Counted from the first letter of the stretch, positions 1 to 9,000 are shown. The stretch is DNA of 22,518 nucleotides from SNAP01 sp049671745 (GCA_049671745.1 JBATVL010000034.1:1-22518), one strand, 5' to 3'. Translations and numbers: made by a program. Notes: generated by a model from the letters alone, not told the origin.

Positions 1-4
1 TAAT

Positions 5-625
5 CTTCTAATTGTACCATACTGGAATTGAAACGACTTACCTGCTGGTAAAAAGGCTTACTATGTTTCCTTCTAATTGTACCATACTGGAATTGAAACA
101 GAATAGCGACTTGAACTCCTTCCGGAACTTCTATTCTTCTAATTGTACCATACTGGAATTGAAACCATTCAACGCTTCCGTTAGAATCTTGTAGAGAGTA
201 CTTCTAATTGTACCATACTGGAATTGAAACTACTTCGCATAATGAGTTGCCCATGTGTTTTGATCCTTCTAATTGTACCATACTGGAATTGAAACTTCAT
301 AATAGGCAAAAGAACTCTTTCAATACACATACTTCTAATTGTACCATACTGGAATTGAAACGAGCTTAATATAGCTATTGAATTTGATGAAGAACATCAT
401 CTAATTGTACCATACTGGAATTGAAACCACGTTGATTTCTTGATATTAAACTTTACTCATAACCTTCTAATTGTACCATACTGGAATTGAAACGATGGTG
501 ATGAGGATTTTGGTGATATGGATTTCTGGCTTCTAATTGTACCATACTGGAATTGAAACTACGGAAAATAAACCATAAATGGGTGAATGTTAGACCTTCT
601 AATTGTACCATACTGGAATTGAAAT
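5..625 (+). CRISPR. CRISPR array, 10 repeats and 9 spacers, trailer end
   Basis: Ten copies of a 30-nt repeat (begins CTTCTAATTG, ends GGAATTGAAAC) start at 5, 70, 136, 201, 266, 332, 398, 464, 530 and 596. Spacers are all different and 35 or 36 nt long. The repeat at 398 has one change (A at 399), and the last repeat ends in T instead of C at 625, as terminal repeats often do. The ATTGAAAC 3' end is the 8-nt handle typical of type I-B and type III crRNAs. That, plus the degenerate repeat on the right, implies transcription on the plus strand with the leader to the left, outside the window. The array reaches the left edge, so its true length is unknown. No cas gene is visible here, so the subtype is inferred from the repeat only. 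Confidence 0.97.
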
Positions 626-693
626 AACCCTTACATTTAAATTAGATTTACAGGTTCTTCTAGTCTAATTATATAATCTTAATAGAGTACAAA

Positions 694-1881
694 TTAAACT
701 TCAGATGTTTTTGAATTAGAAGAGGAGAATATTCCCAGAATAGAAATAAGAGAGAATACAAAGAATATACATCCTGCAATAACAAGTGCGCTGCCAAGAC
801 TCATAGTATCAGTTAGTATTCCAAGGGCAGGAGCTACAAAGGCAAAGAGTAGACGAATGATGAAGTTTCTTACCGATAAAACTGTTGCTCTTACATCTGA
901 TTCTGTTATTCTATTTATATAATCTTTAAGAAGGGGTGAGGCTATTCCTCTTACTAAGTAGAAACAGAAGATAATGATTAAGCCTCCTAAACTTATGAAT
1001 AGTCCTCCCAGAATATAACCAAGTATAATTCCCATAGCGAGAAAAATGATTAGTTTCTTTTGTCCTAAACGTCTATCTAGTTTATAAGCAAAGATAGATG
1101 TTAGTGCGGCAGATAGGTTTAAGGCTGTCCATAATATACCGTAATAAGATAGGGGTATGTCTAGTTCTTGAAAATAGGGTTGTGCAAACCATGCCATGGC
1201 TAGAGTTGCGCAGCCTATTGTTGAGGATAATATGATATTCCATCTTAATATCTTGTTTTCTATTAAGGCGAATTGCACTACTTTTAGTATGTCTTTTATA
1301 CCTTTGTGTCCTTTAGTTATTATTGCTTTAGGCTCTGTTAGAAAATATGCTGCTGGTATACCAATGAAGGCAATTAATGTCTGACATATAAAGGGTAGGC
1401 GTAAACTTACAGCAGCTAGTAGTCCTCCAATAATTCCTGCTATTGCTTCTGCAAAGTTGCCCATGGAGCTTATCTTTCCTTCGTATTTGAGATAATCTTC
1501 CTTGCGTTTATCTTCTGCAAGTGTGTCATATAACATTGCTGAGTCGGCTCCTGATATAAGTGAGTGACCTGCTCCTAGAATTATCTCTGCAAGTAGGAAT
1601 GCTATGAAGTTATATGATAGAGAATATATGGCAAATCCTGTAAATGCAAGGATGGCTCCTAATAATAAACTTTTCTTTCTTCCCCATACATCGGCACAGT
1701 AGCCTGAGGGTATTTCTAGAAAGACTACTGCTATTGAATATATGCTTTTTAATAACATTATGTCCGACATACTTAATCCGTTATCTTGATAGAAGACAAC
1801 TATAATAGGCATTACAAGAGTAAACCATTTTGATAATTTAATCAAGTAAAGACTTTTTATGTTATTTGTAGTGTGGTTCAT
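694..1881 (-). CDS. MFS transporter
   Basis: A 395-residue, very hydrophobic protein of the usual length for a 12-helix major facilitator. The loop between helices 2 and 3 carries the family motif A as GYCADVWGRKK (residues 60-70). The second half has a weaker copy around KLDRRLGQKK. Helix 4 holds an acidic ILGAGHSLISGADSA segment seen in drug-efflux-like MFS proteins. It would be an inner-membrane, proton-driven transporter; the substrate cannot be told from the sequence. The ATG at 1881 gives a normal N terminus, and a TATCTTTG promoter element lies 17 bases upstream. It is divergent from the YceI gene and ends about 70 bp from the last CRISPR repeat, with no clear terminator between. It does not look like part of a CRISPR locus. 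Confidence 0.9.
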   Translation of the reverse strand: MNHTTNNIKSLYLIKLSKWFTLVMPIIVVFYQDNGLSMSDIMLLKSIYSIAVVFLEIPSGYCADVWGRKKSLLLGAILAFTGFAIYSLSYNFIAFLLAEIILGAGHSLISGADSAMLYDTLAEDKRKEDYLKYEGKISSMGNFAEAIAGIIGGLLAAVSLRLPFICQTLIAFIGIPAAYFLTEPKAIITKGHKGIKDILKVVQFALIENKILRWNIILSSTIGCATLAMAWFAQPYFQELDIPLSYYGILWTALNLSAALTSIFAYKLDRRLGQKKLIIFLAMGIILGYILGGLFISLGGLIIIFCFYLVRGIASPLLKDYINRITESDVRATVLSVRNFIIRLLFAFVAPALGILTDTMSLGSALVIAGCIFFVFSLISILGIFSSSNSKTSEV

Positions 1882-1897
1882 TTTTATTCTTTGAAAT

Positions 1898-1905
1898 CAA
1901 AGATA
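1898..1905 (-). promoter_or_regulatory. Candidate -7 promoter element for the MFS gene
   Basis: On the minus strand this reads TATCTTTG, a perfect match to the Bacteroidota TAnnTTTG element, 17 bases before the ATG. No TTG sits at the expected -33 spacing, so support is partial. Confidence 0.35.
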
Positions 1906-1964
1906 GTAACATTTTAATGTTTAGCTTAGTAAAATATAATATTAACAATAAAAGCTGAAGTGTT

Positions 1965-2543
1965 ATGAAAAGAGTCTTTTTAGTATGCCTTTTTAACTTT
2001 CTGATATTATGTGCTTTTGCACAGAAAGAATATAAAATAAATATAGATAGTAGTAGAGTTGTTCTGAAAGGTACATCCACTCTCCACGATTGGGAAGCGA
2101 GTTCTATGGCCATAAAGGGTTCTGTTTTTGCTCTTATTGAGGATGGCAGCATTAAAGATATTTCCTCTGTGGAGGTTAGCGTAAAGGTTAAGTCGCTTGA
2201 TAGTAAATCGGTTGGACTTGCTAAGCGTTTGCATAAGGAGTTGGCTTATAAGGAATTCCCAAATATTTCTTTTAAGTTTAATCGTCTTGTTGTTCTTAAA
2301 AAAGATAGTGTGGAAATAGAGGGTGATTTGACAATTAAGGGTGTTACAAAGAAGCTTAAGTTGGATGGTAATGTTGTTTTTAAAGAGGGTAGTGGTGATA
2401 TGCTTTTCTTTCTTGGTAGTAAGACTTTGAAGATGACGGATTTTAATATAGTGCCTCCTAAAGTATTGTTAGGAGTAATAAAAACGGGTAATGAAGTGAA
2501 TGTGGATTTTAATATTTACCTTATTAATAAGAATATGAAATAA
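1965..2543 (+). CDS. Secreted YceI family protein
   Basis: A 192-residue protein with a Sec signal peptide (residues 1-20, hydrophobic core VFLVCLFNFLILCAFA, likely cut near AFAQ). It is followed by one YceI domain: the early strand carries the signature KGTSTLHDWEA, and later comes the G-LTIKGVTKKL segment (about residues 106-119). YceI proteins are lipocalin-like beta barrels that bind polyprenoid or other amphiphilic molecules in the periplasm; the ligand here is unknown. The length is normal for the family. The gene is divergent from the MFS gene with 83 bp between start codons, so the two may share a control region. No strong terminator is seen before the next gene. Confidence 0.9.
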   Translation: MKRVFLVCLFNFLILCAFAQKEYKINIDSSRVVLKGTSTLHDWEASSMAIKGSVFALIEDGSIKDISSVEVSVKVKSLDSKSVGLAKRLHKELAYKEFPNISFKFNRLVVLKKDSVEIEGDLTIKGVTKKLKLDGNVVFKEGSGDMLFFLGSKTLKMTDFNIVPPKVLLGVIKTGNEVNVDFNIYLINKNMK

Positions 2544-2589
2544 AATATATGAACTGATTATTCTTCATTTACATGTCTCTTTTCTTTAT

Positions 2590-2620
2590 TTGCAAAGCCC
2601 AGTACATAAAGCTATCTTTG
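2590..2620 (+). promoter_or_regulatory. Promoter of the RecA-domain helicase-like gene
   Basis: TTG at 2590-2592, a 20-nt spacer, then TATCTTTG at 2613-2620: a full match to the Bacteroidota -33/-7 consensus. The ATG follows 22 bases after the -7 element. Confidence 0.65.
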
Positions 2621-2642
2621 CCTCTTAAATAAATAAAAAGCT

Positions 2643-3239
2643 ATGTTTCTAAAAAGATTACACAAGCCACTTGAAGAGGCAATTGATGAGTCGACTCTTG
2701 AGGTTCCTACTGATGTACAAAAAAAATGTATTCCACAAATGAAAAGTGGACAAGATGTGCTTTGTATTGATGATAAAGGTACTGGTAAATCGACAGCTCT
2801 TGTGATTGCTGTTATTCATAAACTTAAAGAGGCTGTGGCTGATGTGCCTAGAGCTATGATTATTGTTCCTGATGCTGAGAAAGGGGCTGAACTTGAGGAG
2901 ATGTTTACTCTTTATGGTAAATATACTAATCTTAGAATTCATTCTGCTTACGAGGTTCGTCTTATAGAAGATCAGAGAGATAAAATATATTTTGGTACTG
3001 ATATTGTAATAGGTACTGCTAAACAGATAAATACTCTTTATAGGATTTCTGGAATAAACATTACTGGAATGCAGTTATTTGCTCTTGATGATGCGCATAG
3101 AGTTATTAGAGATGCTAATCAATCTCTTATTGAACGTCTTTTTGAGGTTCTTCCTAAATGCCAGAGAGTTATTGTGTCTGATGAATATAATACTAAAATA
3201 GCTAGAATAGAAGATCAGCATATGTCTATCTTCCTTTAG
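2643..3239 (+). CDS. Solo DEAD-box-like RecA domain protein (helicase N-terminal half)
   Basis: A 198-residue protein matching only the first RecA-like domain of DEAD-box RNA helicases. Visible in order are a Q-motif-like PTDVQKKCIP (22-31), a Walker A loop DKGTGKST (44-51, Lys49), a motif Ia-like IVPDAEKGAEL (74-84), a motif Ib-like VIGTAKQI (122-129), Walker B ALDDAH in place of DEAD (147-152), and VSDE where motif III (SAT) is expected (178-181). The second RecA domain with motifs IV-VI is absent, and the next gene does not supply it. ATP binding looks possible, but unwinding as in a normal helicase is unlikely. The frame is intact with its own promoter, so this reads as a real short protein rather than a broken helicase. 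Its role is unknown. Confidence 0.8.
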   Translation: MFLKRLHKPLEEAIDESTLEVPTDVQKKCIPQMKSGQDVLCIDDKGTGKSTALVIAVIHKLKEAVADVPRAMIIVPDAEKGAELEEMFTLYGKYTNLRIHSAYEVRLIEDQRDKIYFGTDIVIGTAKQINTLYRISGINITGMQLFALDDAHRVIRDANQSLIERLFEVLPKCQRVIVSDEYNTKIARIEDQHMSIFL

Positions 3240-3306
3240 AAATATTTTTATTGAAAATACTTCTTTTTATCATAACCTTAACATTGTTTTGAACGTTATA
3301 TATGAT

Positions 3307-3627
3307 ATGAAAACTCTAGATAATTATATTATAAAGTATCCTCTTTTGTCTGCACGAGAAAAGAAAGAGGAGTTTGATAATGCCACTGGTAGTTTTATGC
3401 CAATAAATAATGAAATAGGAGTTGATCTTTTATCTGATCTTATTTATAGTGCATGGAAAAAAGAAAAATATTTAAATATCTATTTTAATAATAAAGGATG
3501 TTTTCCTGGCTGTGCAGTAGGGTATGATATGGTAGATTATGAGCATTGGTTTAGCAAAGATTATTTTGATAGAGACTATAAGTTAATAGAGGCTTATGAA
3601 GATGTTGCCAATGGATATATAAGTTAA
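3307..3627 (+). CDS. Hypothetical protein
   Basis: A 106-residue protein from ATG 3307 (starts MKTLDNYIIKYPLL). A TTG at 3289 would add six residues, and the frame stays open back to 3211, overlapping the helicase-like gene, so the start is uncertain. The sequence is acidic and rich in aromatic residues, with a Cys-containing NNKGCFPGC stretch in the middle and many Tyr/Asp near the end. It has no signal peptide and no membrane segment. I do not recognise the family. It lies 67 bases after the helicase-like gene on the same strand with no terminator between, so the two are probably co-transcribed. A strong hairpin at 3661 ends the unit. Confidence 0.6.
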   Translation: MKTLDNYIIKYPLLSAREKKEEFDNATGSFMPINNEIGVDLLSDLIYSAWKKEKYLNIYFNNKGCFPGCAVGYDMVDYEHWFSKDYFDRDYKLIEAYEDVANGYIS

Positions 3628-3660
3628 TTATAAGGAAAATCTTTACTCGATTTATAAAAG

Positions 3661-3704
3661 AAGAGACGGTTTTAAACATTTATGTTTAAGTACCGTCTCT
3701 TTTC
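3661..3704 (+). terminator. Hairpin terminator between convergent genes
   Basis: Arms 3661-3670 (AAGAGACGGT) and 3692-3701 pair perfectly. Below a small bulge a second stem (3672-3678 with 3683-3689) closes a 4-base loop. A T-rich run follows on the plus strand. It sits between the hypothetical gene (plus) and msrBA (minus) and may serve both. Confidence 0.8.
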
Positions 3705-3709
3705 TATTG

Positions 3710-4558
3710 TTAAAATATCCTTTGTCGGAAATGACATGTAGGTGTAGAACCTTTTTTGTTGTAATAATCTTGATGATAATCTTCTGCCTTAAAGTATTTG
3801 TTTGCCTTTGTTGTTATTGTGGCTACTTCATATCCTTTAGCAATTAATATTTCGATTATATTATCTACTGTTTCTTTTTGTTCTTCCTTAGTATAGAATA
3901 CTTCTGAACGGTATTGTTCTCCTATATCAGGACCTTGTCTATTTATTTGAGTACTATCGTGTATCTCGAAGAATAGTTTGATTATATCGCTTAGAGAGGC
4001 TTTTGTTTTGTCGTAAACTACTTCTACTACTTCTGCATGTCCAGTAGATCCTGTACATACTTCTTTGTAGGTTGGGTTTTCTTTATTTCCTCCTATGTAT
4101 CCTACTGAAGTCTCTACTACTCCTTCTATGTTCTTGAAGTAAAATTCTGTTCCCCAAAAGCATCCTCCTGCAAAATATATAATTTCACGGTTCTCTTTTG
4201 TTGGTATCGCTAAGAATTTTAAAGAAAGAGAGTTTACACAGTGTCTTAGGTTTTTTTCTGTAAGATATTCCCCTTTGAAGACATGACCTAGATGACCTCC
4301 ACAGTTTGCACATGTTATTTCTGTTCTTCTGCCATCTGCGTCTGGAGTCCTTTTTACTGCTCCTTCGATCTCATTATCGAATGATGGCCATCCACATGTA
4401 GAGTTAAATTTGTGCTCTGACATATATAGGGGAGTATCACAATTCTTACACACATATGTGCCTTGATGGTTATTGTCACAGTATTCACCTGAGAAGGGTG
4501 CCTCTGTGCCTTTATCTATAATTATTCGTTTTTCTTCGCTGTTTAATTTATTTGTCAT
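3710..4558 (-). CDS. msrBA: Bifunctional methionine sulfoxide reductase MsrB-MsrA
   Basis: A 282-residue fusion that reduces both stereoisomers of methionine sulfoxide. The N-terminal MsrB domain (about 1-117) has two zinc CxxC pairs (Cys37/Cys40 and Cys83/Cys86), the STCGWPSF motif (53-60), the GGHLGHVF motif and the catalytic Cys107 in RHCVNSLSL. The C-terminal MsrA domain (about 125-282) has the GCFWG motif with catalytic Cys133, the TGHAE segment and the DYHQDY motif (260-265). The order B then A is one of the known fusion arrangements. There is no signal peptide, so it should act in the cytoplasm. It is divergent from the EamA gene across 80 bp and converges on the upstream genes at the hairpin. 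The symbol states the domain order. Confidence 0.95.
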   Translation of the reverse strand: MTNKLNSEEKRIIIDKGTEAPFSGEYCDNNHQGTYVCKNCDTPLYMSEHKFNSTCGWPSFDNEIEGAVKRTPDADGRRTEITCANCGGHLGHVFKGEYLTEKNLRHCVNSLSLKFLAIPTKENREIIYFAGGCFWGTEFYFKNIEGVVETSVGYIGGNKENPTYKEVCTGSTGHAEVVEVVYDKTKASLSDIIKLFFEIHDSTQINRQGPDIGEQYRSEVFYTKEEQKETVDNIIEILIAKGYEVATITTKANKYFKAEDYHQDYYNKKGSTPTCHFRQRIF

Positions 4559-4638
4559 ATCGTCCTTTTTTTATTTTAAAGATAACTATTTATTTGATAT
4601 TATTTATCTAAACTTGCAGGCAGATAAAATAGTGTAAA

Positions 4639-5538
4639 ATGGAAGTCTCAAAAAATACAAAGGGTCTAGTAATGGTAATGCTTGCAGCCATATTATATGG
4701 CTTGATGCCTATGCTAGCAAAGTTCTCTTATTTGGAAGGTGTAAATGTTATATCTGTTCTTTTTTACAGATATTTTTTAGCATTTCTTATGCTTACAATT
4801 TTCCTTGTCATTAAGAAGAAGAAATTGGCTGTTACTAAGAAGCAAATTCTTCCTCTTTTTGTTGCTTCTTTAGTTGGAACGGTTTTTACAACTTATAGTT
4901 TGTTTCTTTCCTATGATTATATATCTTCAGGATTAGCAAGTACGCTTCATTTTGTGTATCCGTCGGTAACTTGTTTACTTGCATTAATAATATATAAGGA
5001 GCATCTTGGTAAGATGAAATTATGGGCTCTTTTCCTTTCTGTTGTGGGTATTGCTCTTCTTTCTATTAATGGGGATGTTGAATTGAATATCACTGGTATA
5101 TTTTGGGCTCTTATTTCTGGGGTGTTTTATGCTATATATATAATTTGTGCTGCTAATAAGGAGTTGAAGAAGTTGAGTCCTTTCGTTGTGGCGTTTTATA
5201 TTTTTCTTACTAGTAGTTTGTTCTTTCTTATATGGGGAAGTATTACTGGTGAGTTGACTTTGTTTATTCATCCAAAGGCTATATTCTATATTGCTAATTT
5301 AAGTTTTTGGGCAACCTTTATGGCTGTCATATTGTTCTTTGTTGGTGTACAACAGATCGGACCTAGTAAAGCGGCTGTATTAAGTACATTTGAGCCTATG
5401 ACTGGTGTTGTGTTGGGTTTAATTGTCTTTCATGAGCAGATGAATGTTAATATGCTTATAGGTTCTATGCTTGTATTGGTCTCTGTTTTTTTGATTTCTA
5501 GTGAGGATTTAAGATTGAAAAGAAAAAAAGTAAAATAA
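4639..5538 (+). CDS. EamA/DMT family transporter
   Basis: A 299-residue membrane protein with about ten predicted helices in two repeated EamA units (about residues 8-140 and 152-288), the usual size and layout for the drug/metabolite transporter superfamily. The first unit holds the typical YRYFLAF and LHFVYPS segments. The second holds FWATFMAVILFF and VLSTFEPMTGVVLG, which match the conserved end of the family. The C terminus is a short basic tail. It is an inner-membrane exporter or exchanger of small metabolites; the substrate is not predictable. It stands alone, divergent from msrBA and followed by a tRNA. Confidence 0.92.
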   Translation: MEVSKNTKGLVMVMLAAILYGLMPMLAKFSYLEGVNVISVLFYRYFLAFLMLTIFLVIKKKKLAVTKKQILPLFVASLVGTVFTTYSLFLSYDYISSGLASTLHFVYPSVTCLLALIIYKEHLGKMKLWALFLSVVGIALLSINGDVELNITGIFWALISGVFYAIYIICAANKELKKLSPFVVAFYIFLTSSLFFLIWGSITGELTLFIHPKAIFYIANLSFWATFMAVILFFVGVQQIGPSKAAVLSTFEPMTGVVLGLIVFHEQMNVNMLIGSMLVLVSVFLISSEDLRLKRKKVK

Positions 5539-5595
5539 TTTTTATCTTAAAAGCTTAGTTTGTAGTCGTATAGCTTTTGCTCTTTAAAGTAATAA

Positions 5596-5617
5596 GAAAA
5601 AAAAGCCTGAAAGGCTT
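5596..5617 (-). terminator. Possible minus-strand hairpin terminator upstream of tRNA-Arg
   Basis: AAGCCT (5603-5608), loop GAA, AGGCTT (5612-5617), with an A-run before it on the plus strand. Read on the minus strand this is a stem followed by a T-run. No minus-strand gene enters it, so it may be a relic or may block antisense transcription. Confidence 0.35.
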
Positions 5618-5646
5618 GCAGTATATAGACTTTTAGCCTATCTTTG
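5616..5646 (+). promoter_or_regulatory. Promoter of tRNA-Arg copy 1
   Basis: TTG at 5616-5618, a 20-nt spacer, TATCTTTG at 5639-5646: a full Bacteroidota -33/-7 match 37 bases before the mature tRNA. Confidence 0.75.
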
Positions 5647-5683
5647 CAGGGCAATTGGGAATAACAATTGCAAAAACAAGGAT

Positions 5684-5758
5684 GGTCCAGTAGCTCAGTT
5701 GGATTAGAGCAACGGCCTTCTAAGCCGTAGGTCCCAGGTTCGAGCCCTGGCTGGATCA
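5684..5758 (+). tRNA. tRNA-Arg (anticodon TCT), copy 1
   Basis: 75 nt fold into a complete cloverleaf. The acceptor stem pairs GGTCCAG with CTGGATC (one G-T pair), the D arm is GCTC/GAGC, the anticodon arm is ACGGC/GCCGT with loop CTTCTAA, and the T arm is CCAGG/CCTGG with loop TTCGAGC. The anticodon TCT reads AGA. CCA is not encoded. Two identical copies lie at 13753 and 13930. It is transcribed from its own promoter and ends at a strong terminator. Confidence 0.97.
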
Positions 5759-5762
5759 CATT

Positions 5763-5789
5763 AAAGAGGTACATTGTACCTCTTTTTTT
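5763..5789 (+). terminator. Intrinsic terminator of tRNA-Arg copy 1
   Basis: A ten-base stem, AAAGAGGTAC (5763-5772) with GTACCTCTTT (5776-5785), a three-base loop and a run of seven Ts, five bases after the tRNA. Confidence 0.9.
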
Positions 5790-5900
5790 GTGCCTTTTTT
5801 TTTATCTCACGAACTATAACTCCATAACTTTAAACAAAATCCAAATGCATAAGTGTAAATATTTTAAGTCTTTTTATCAATGAATAGTCCTTCATTATTT

Positions 5901-5910
5901 CAAACGTTTG
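5901..5910. promoter_or_regulatory. Candidate operator palindrome upstream of the amylase gene
   Basis: CAAACGTTTG is a perfect ten-base palindrome with a central CG, the form common to LacI-family operators. It lies 58 bases before the candidate -7 element of the amylase gene, in a 210-bp gap that is otherwise AT-rich and featureless. No LacI-type regulator is encoded in the window. Confidence 0.35.
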
Positions 5911-5967
5911 CAGTCTAATTTTAACGAATTGATACATTTCTTTAGTAAAAGTAGCATGTGTCTATAC

Positions 5968-5975
5968 TATATTTG
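5968..5975 (+). promoter_or_regulatory. Candidate -7 promoter element of the amylase gene
   Basis: TATATTTG, a full TAnnTTTG match 26 bases before the ATG. No TTG is found at the right -33 distance, so the promoter may depend on an activator. Confidence 0.5.
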
Positions 5976-6001
5976 GTTACACACAAACAAACTACACTAT
6001 T

Positions 6002-9000
6002 ATGAGAAAAATAAGACTACTGTTAATCATGTTTTTTGTAATTACCTTCAGTAATATACGGGCGCAAAAAATATGGATAGAGCCTAATAATGCTAATGTG
6101 AATAATGAGATTACTATTTTCTTAGATAAAGAGAATTCTAATTTCTATACAGGGGGAGAAGCAGTTGTATATATACATGCGGGAGTTGATACTGATGCAG
6201 GTGCTTGGCAAAATGTAAATAATGCTTTTAGTTCTTTAAATGATAGTCAGAGAATGACACCTGTAAATAAAGAAAAGACTATATGGAAAAAGACTATAGA
6301 TGCAAAAACATATTTTTCTTTAAAGAGTGGACTTTTGGTAAAAGGTATAAATCTTCTCTTTAGAAATCAATATTCAGGTGATAACGATAAGACTGGAAAT
6401 TTTTATTTGGATCTTGTAGATAAAAAGGTAGAGGAAGATAAGTTTTTTGAGATCAGTCCAGCAATACCTAAGATCACAGATGAGATATGCATTACTTTTG
6501 ATCCTTCAAAGGCTGCCGGTAAACTCTTAATAGATGAAGAAAAAATATATATGCATTCGTGGGCAGTATGTTCTGGTTTAGTATCTAAGACTGCTGATTA
6601 TGAAGGACAGTCTCATTGGAATGATAATACAAAAGGTGCTTTAACTAAATTGGAAGATGGGAAGTGGCAAATAAAGTTTATCCCTAAAGATTATTTTAAT
6701 ATTACAGATGATAATGAAAATCTTTTTAGAATAGGTCTTTTGTTTAGGACTGAGAAGGGTGATAAAGTTCAAAAGAACGAAGATGGAGAGGATATTTATA
6801 TTGAAGCTAATCCTGAGTTTTATATATCAGTGTCTCATCCAACAGTAGAAGAGAGAATGGTTGAGAAGAATATAGAATGTTCTATAGCTTTTACTACTTC
6901 AGATAATGCAAACGTTAGAGTACTAGTAAATGATGTTGAATTATCTACAAAAAGTAATGTTAAAGAGTTTTCTTTTAAACATGTTTTTAAAGAATCAGGA
7001 AAACAAATAGTTGAGCTAATAGCACAGAATGGAGAGATTATTAAATCTAAGAAAGTAATTTTTAATGTATATAATCCTATTAATGAAGTTGCTATACCTA
7101 ATTGGATTAAAGCTAATAGCAAAGGAGTTGTTTATCATCAAGGTATAGAAGCTAGGGATGACGATTTTACAAAAGCTACTCTTATTCTTCATGCTCCTAC
7201 ATCTGTTGATTATGCGGATGGATATGGTAAGTCTTATGGTTCGCAGGCTGTGACAGCAAAGAAGGTGATATATATTCTTGGTGATTTTAATAATTGGCAA
7301 GTAAGTGAAGAGTATAAAATGCAGATTTCTCCTGATAAGAATTATTTCTGGTTGACTCTTAATAATTTGGAGAAGGGTAAAGAGTATGTTTATCAGTATT
7401 TCATAGATGGTAAGTTATATCTTGCTGATCCTTACAGTAGAAAAGTGAGTAATCCTGATGATAGATATATAAGTTCTGCAACTTATCCCAATTTAATAGA
7501 ATATCCTGCTAATAAAGCTCATGGTATAGCATCTATTCTTCAAACAGGACAAGAAGTTTATTCTTGGAAGGTCAATGATTTTAAGACTGTGTCGCATAAT
7601 GATTTGAATGTATATGAGTTACATATAAGGGATTTTACAAAAGAAGGTTCTTTTAAGGCGGCTGCGTTAAAACTAGATTACATTAAAAAAATGGGTATAA
7701 ATTGTATTCATGTTATGCCTGTAAGTGAGTTTGAAGGAAATGATAGCTGGGGATATAATCCAAATTTCTACTTTGCCGTGGATAAAGCTTATGGTAAGGC
7801 TTCGGATTTAAAGGATTTTATTGATAAAGCACATTCTATGGATATTGCTGTTATTAATGATTTGGTTCTTAATCATTCATTTAATACCAGTAGTTTTGCG
7901 CAGATGTATTGGGATAAAGAGAATAATCATCCAGAGGGTGTGAATCCTTGGTATAATGCTGAGCATAACTTTAAAAACCCTGGTGCACATTGGGGTTCCG
8001 ATTTTAATCATACTAGTGTGATCACTCAACAATTAGTTGATAATATATTGAATTACTGGATGGATGAATTCCATTTTGATGGTTTTAGATTTGACTTTAC
8101 TAAAGGCTTTAGTAATACTGTCTATGGTGCGGAAAGTTGGGGTAGTGATTATGATGCTCAACGTATAGGTCTCTTGAAGAGAATGGTTAAAACTATGCGT
8201 ACTGGACATCCAAATTCAATTGCGATATTTGAACATTTAGCCTCTTCTAAAGAAGATGTAGAACTTGCTAATGAGGGTGTATTGATGTGGGGAGGTAAAG
8301 GTGTTACTGCTCCTTATGAACAAATGGTTATGGGCTGGAGTTCTAATAATAATATTTCAAATTCTTATTTTAAGAATCAAGGATATGCTTATGCGAATTT
8401 AATGAGTTATATGGAGAGTCACGATGAGGAACGTCTTGCATATAAGGCTCTTAGATATGGCAAAGATGTTAATGCTGGTGATATTGGCAATTATAAAGAG
8501 GCTAATGATGAAGAATTGTCTAAGATTATTCCTCGTTTGAAAGCTGCTGCTGCTTTTAATTTATTATTGCCTGGACCAAGAATGATATGGCAATTTCAAG
8601 AATTAGCTTATGAATATAGTATAGAATATAATGGGAGAACTGGTAAGAAACCTGTTAGATGGGATTATCTTGATAATGATAGAAGAAAGTCATTATATGA
8701 TTTCTATTCCGCTGTTTTAGGTTTAAGAAATAAGTATAATCTTTTTGCAAATGATAAACCACAAAACTACGTGCTTTCTGGTGATATGAAGCGTATTACG
8801 TTAAATGCTGAAGATAAAGATGGTAATGGTTTTCAAATAATTGCAATTGCAAATTTCGGTGAAGTAACAAAAAGTATTATTCCGTATTTTGGTACAGATG
8901 GTAAATGGTATGAATTTGAATCGAATAAAAGTATAGAGATAAGTAATCATTCTTCATATTCTATTGATTTGCAGGCTGGGGAATTGAAGATTTATTCATC

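Noticed and set aside
12..194. Open frame across the first CRISPR repeats
   Set aside because: It simply reads through repeats and spacers; the repeated peptide reflects the repeat sequence and it has no start context.
1862..2234. Minus-strand open frames over the YceI gene and its upstream region
   Set aside because: They lie opposite a well-supported gene and show no family features.
694..3627. CRISPR-associated function for the genes right of the array
   Set aside because: MFS, YceI and the solo RecA domain protein show no nuclease, CARF, HEPN or cas motifs, and they lie on the trailer side of the array.
3710..4558. Possible split of MsrB and MsrA into two genes
   Set aside because: The frame is continuous with both sets of catalytic residues and a short linker, so it is a true fusion.
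5547..5774. Minus-strand open frame spanning tRNA-Arg copy 1
   Set aside because: It covers the tRNA, its promoter and its terminator in antisense, so it is a shadow.
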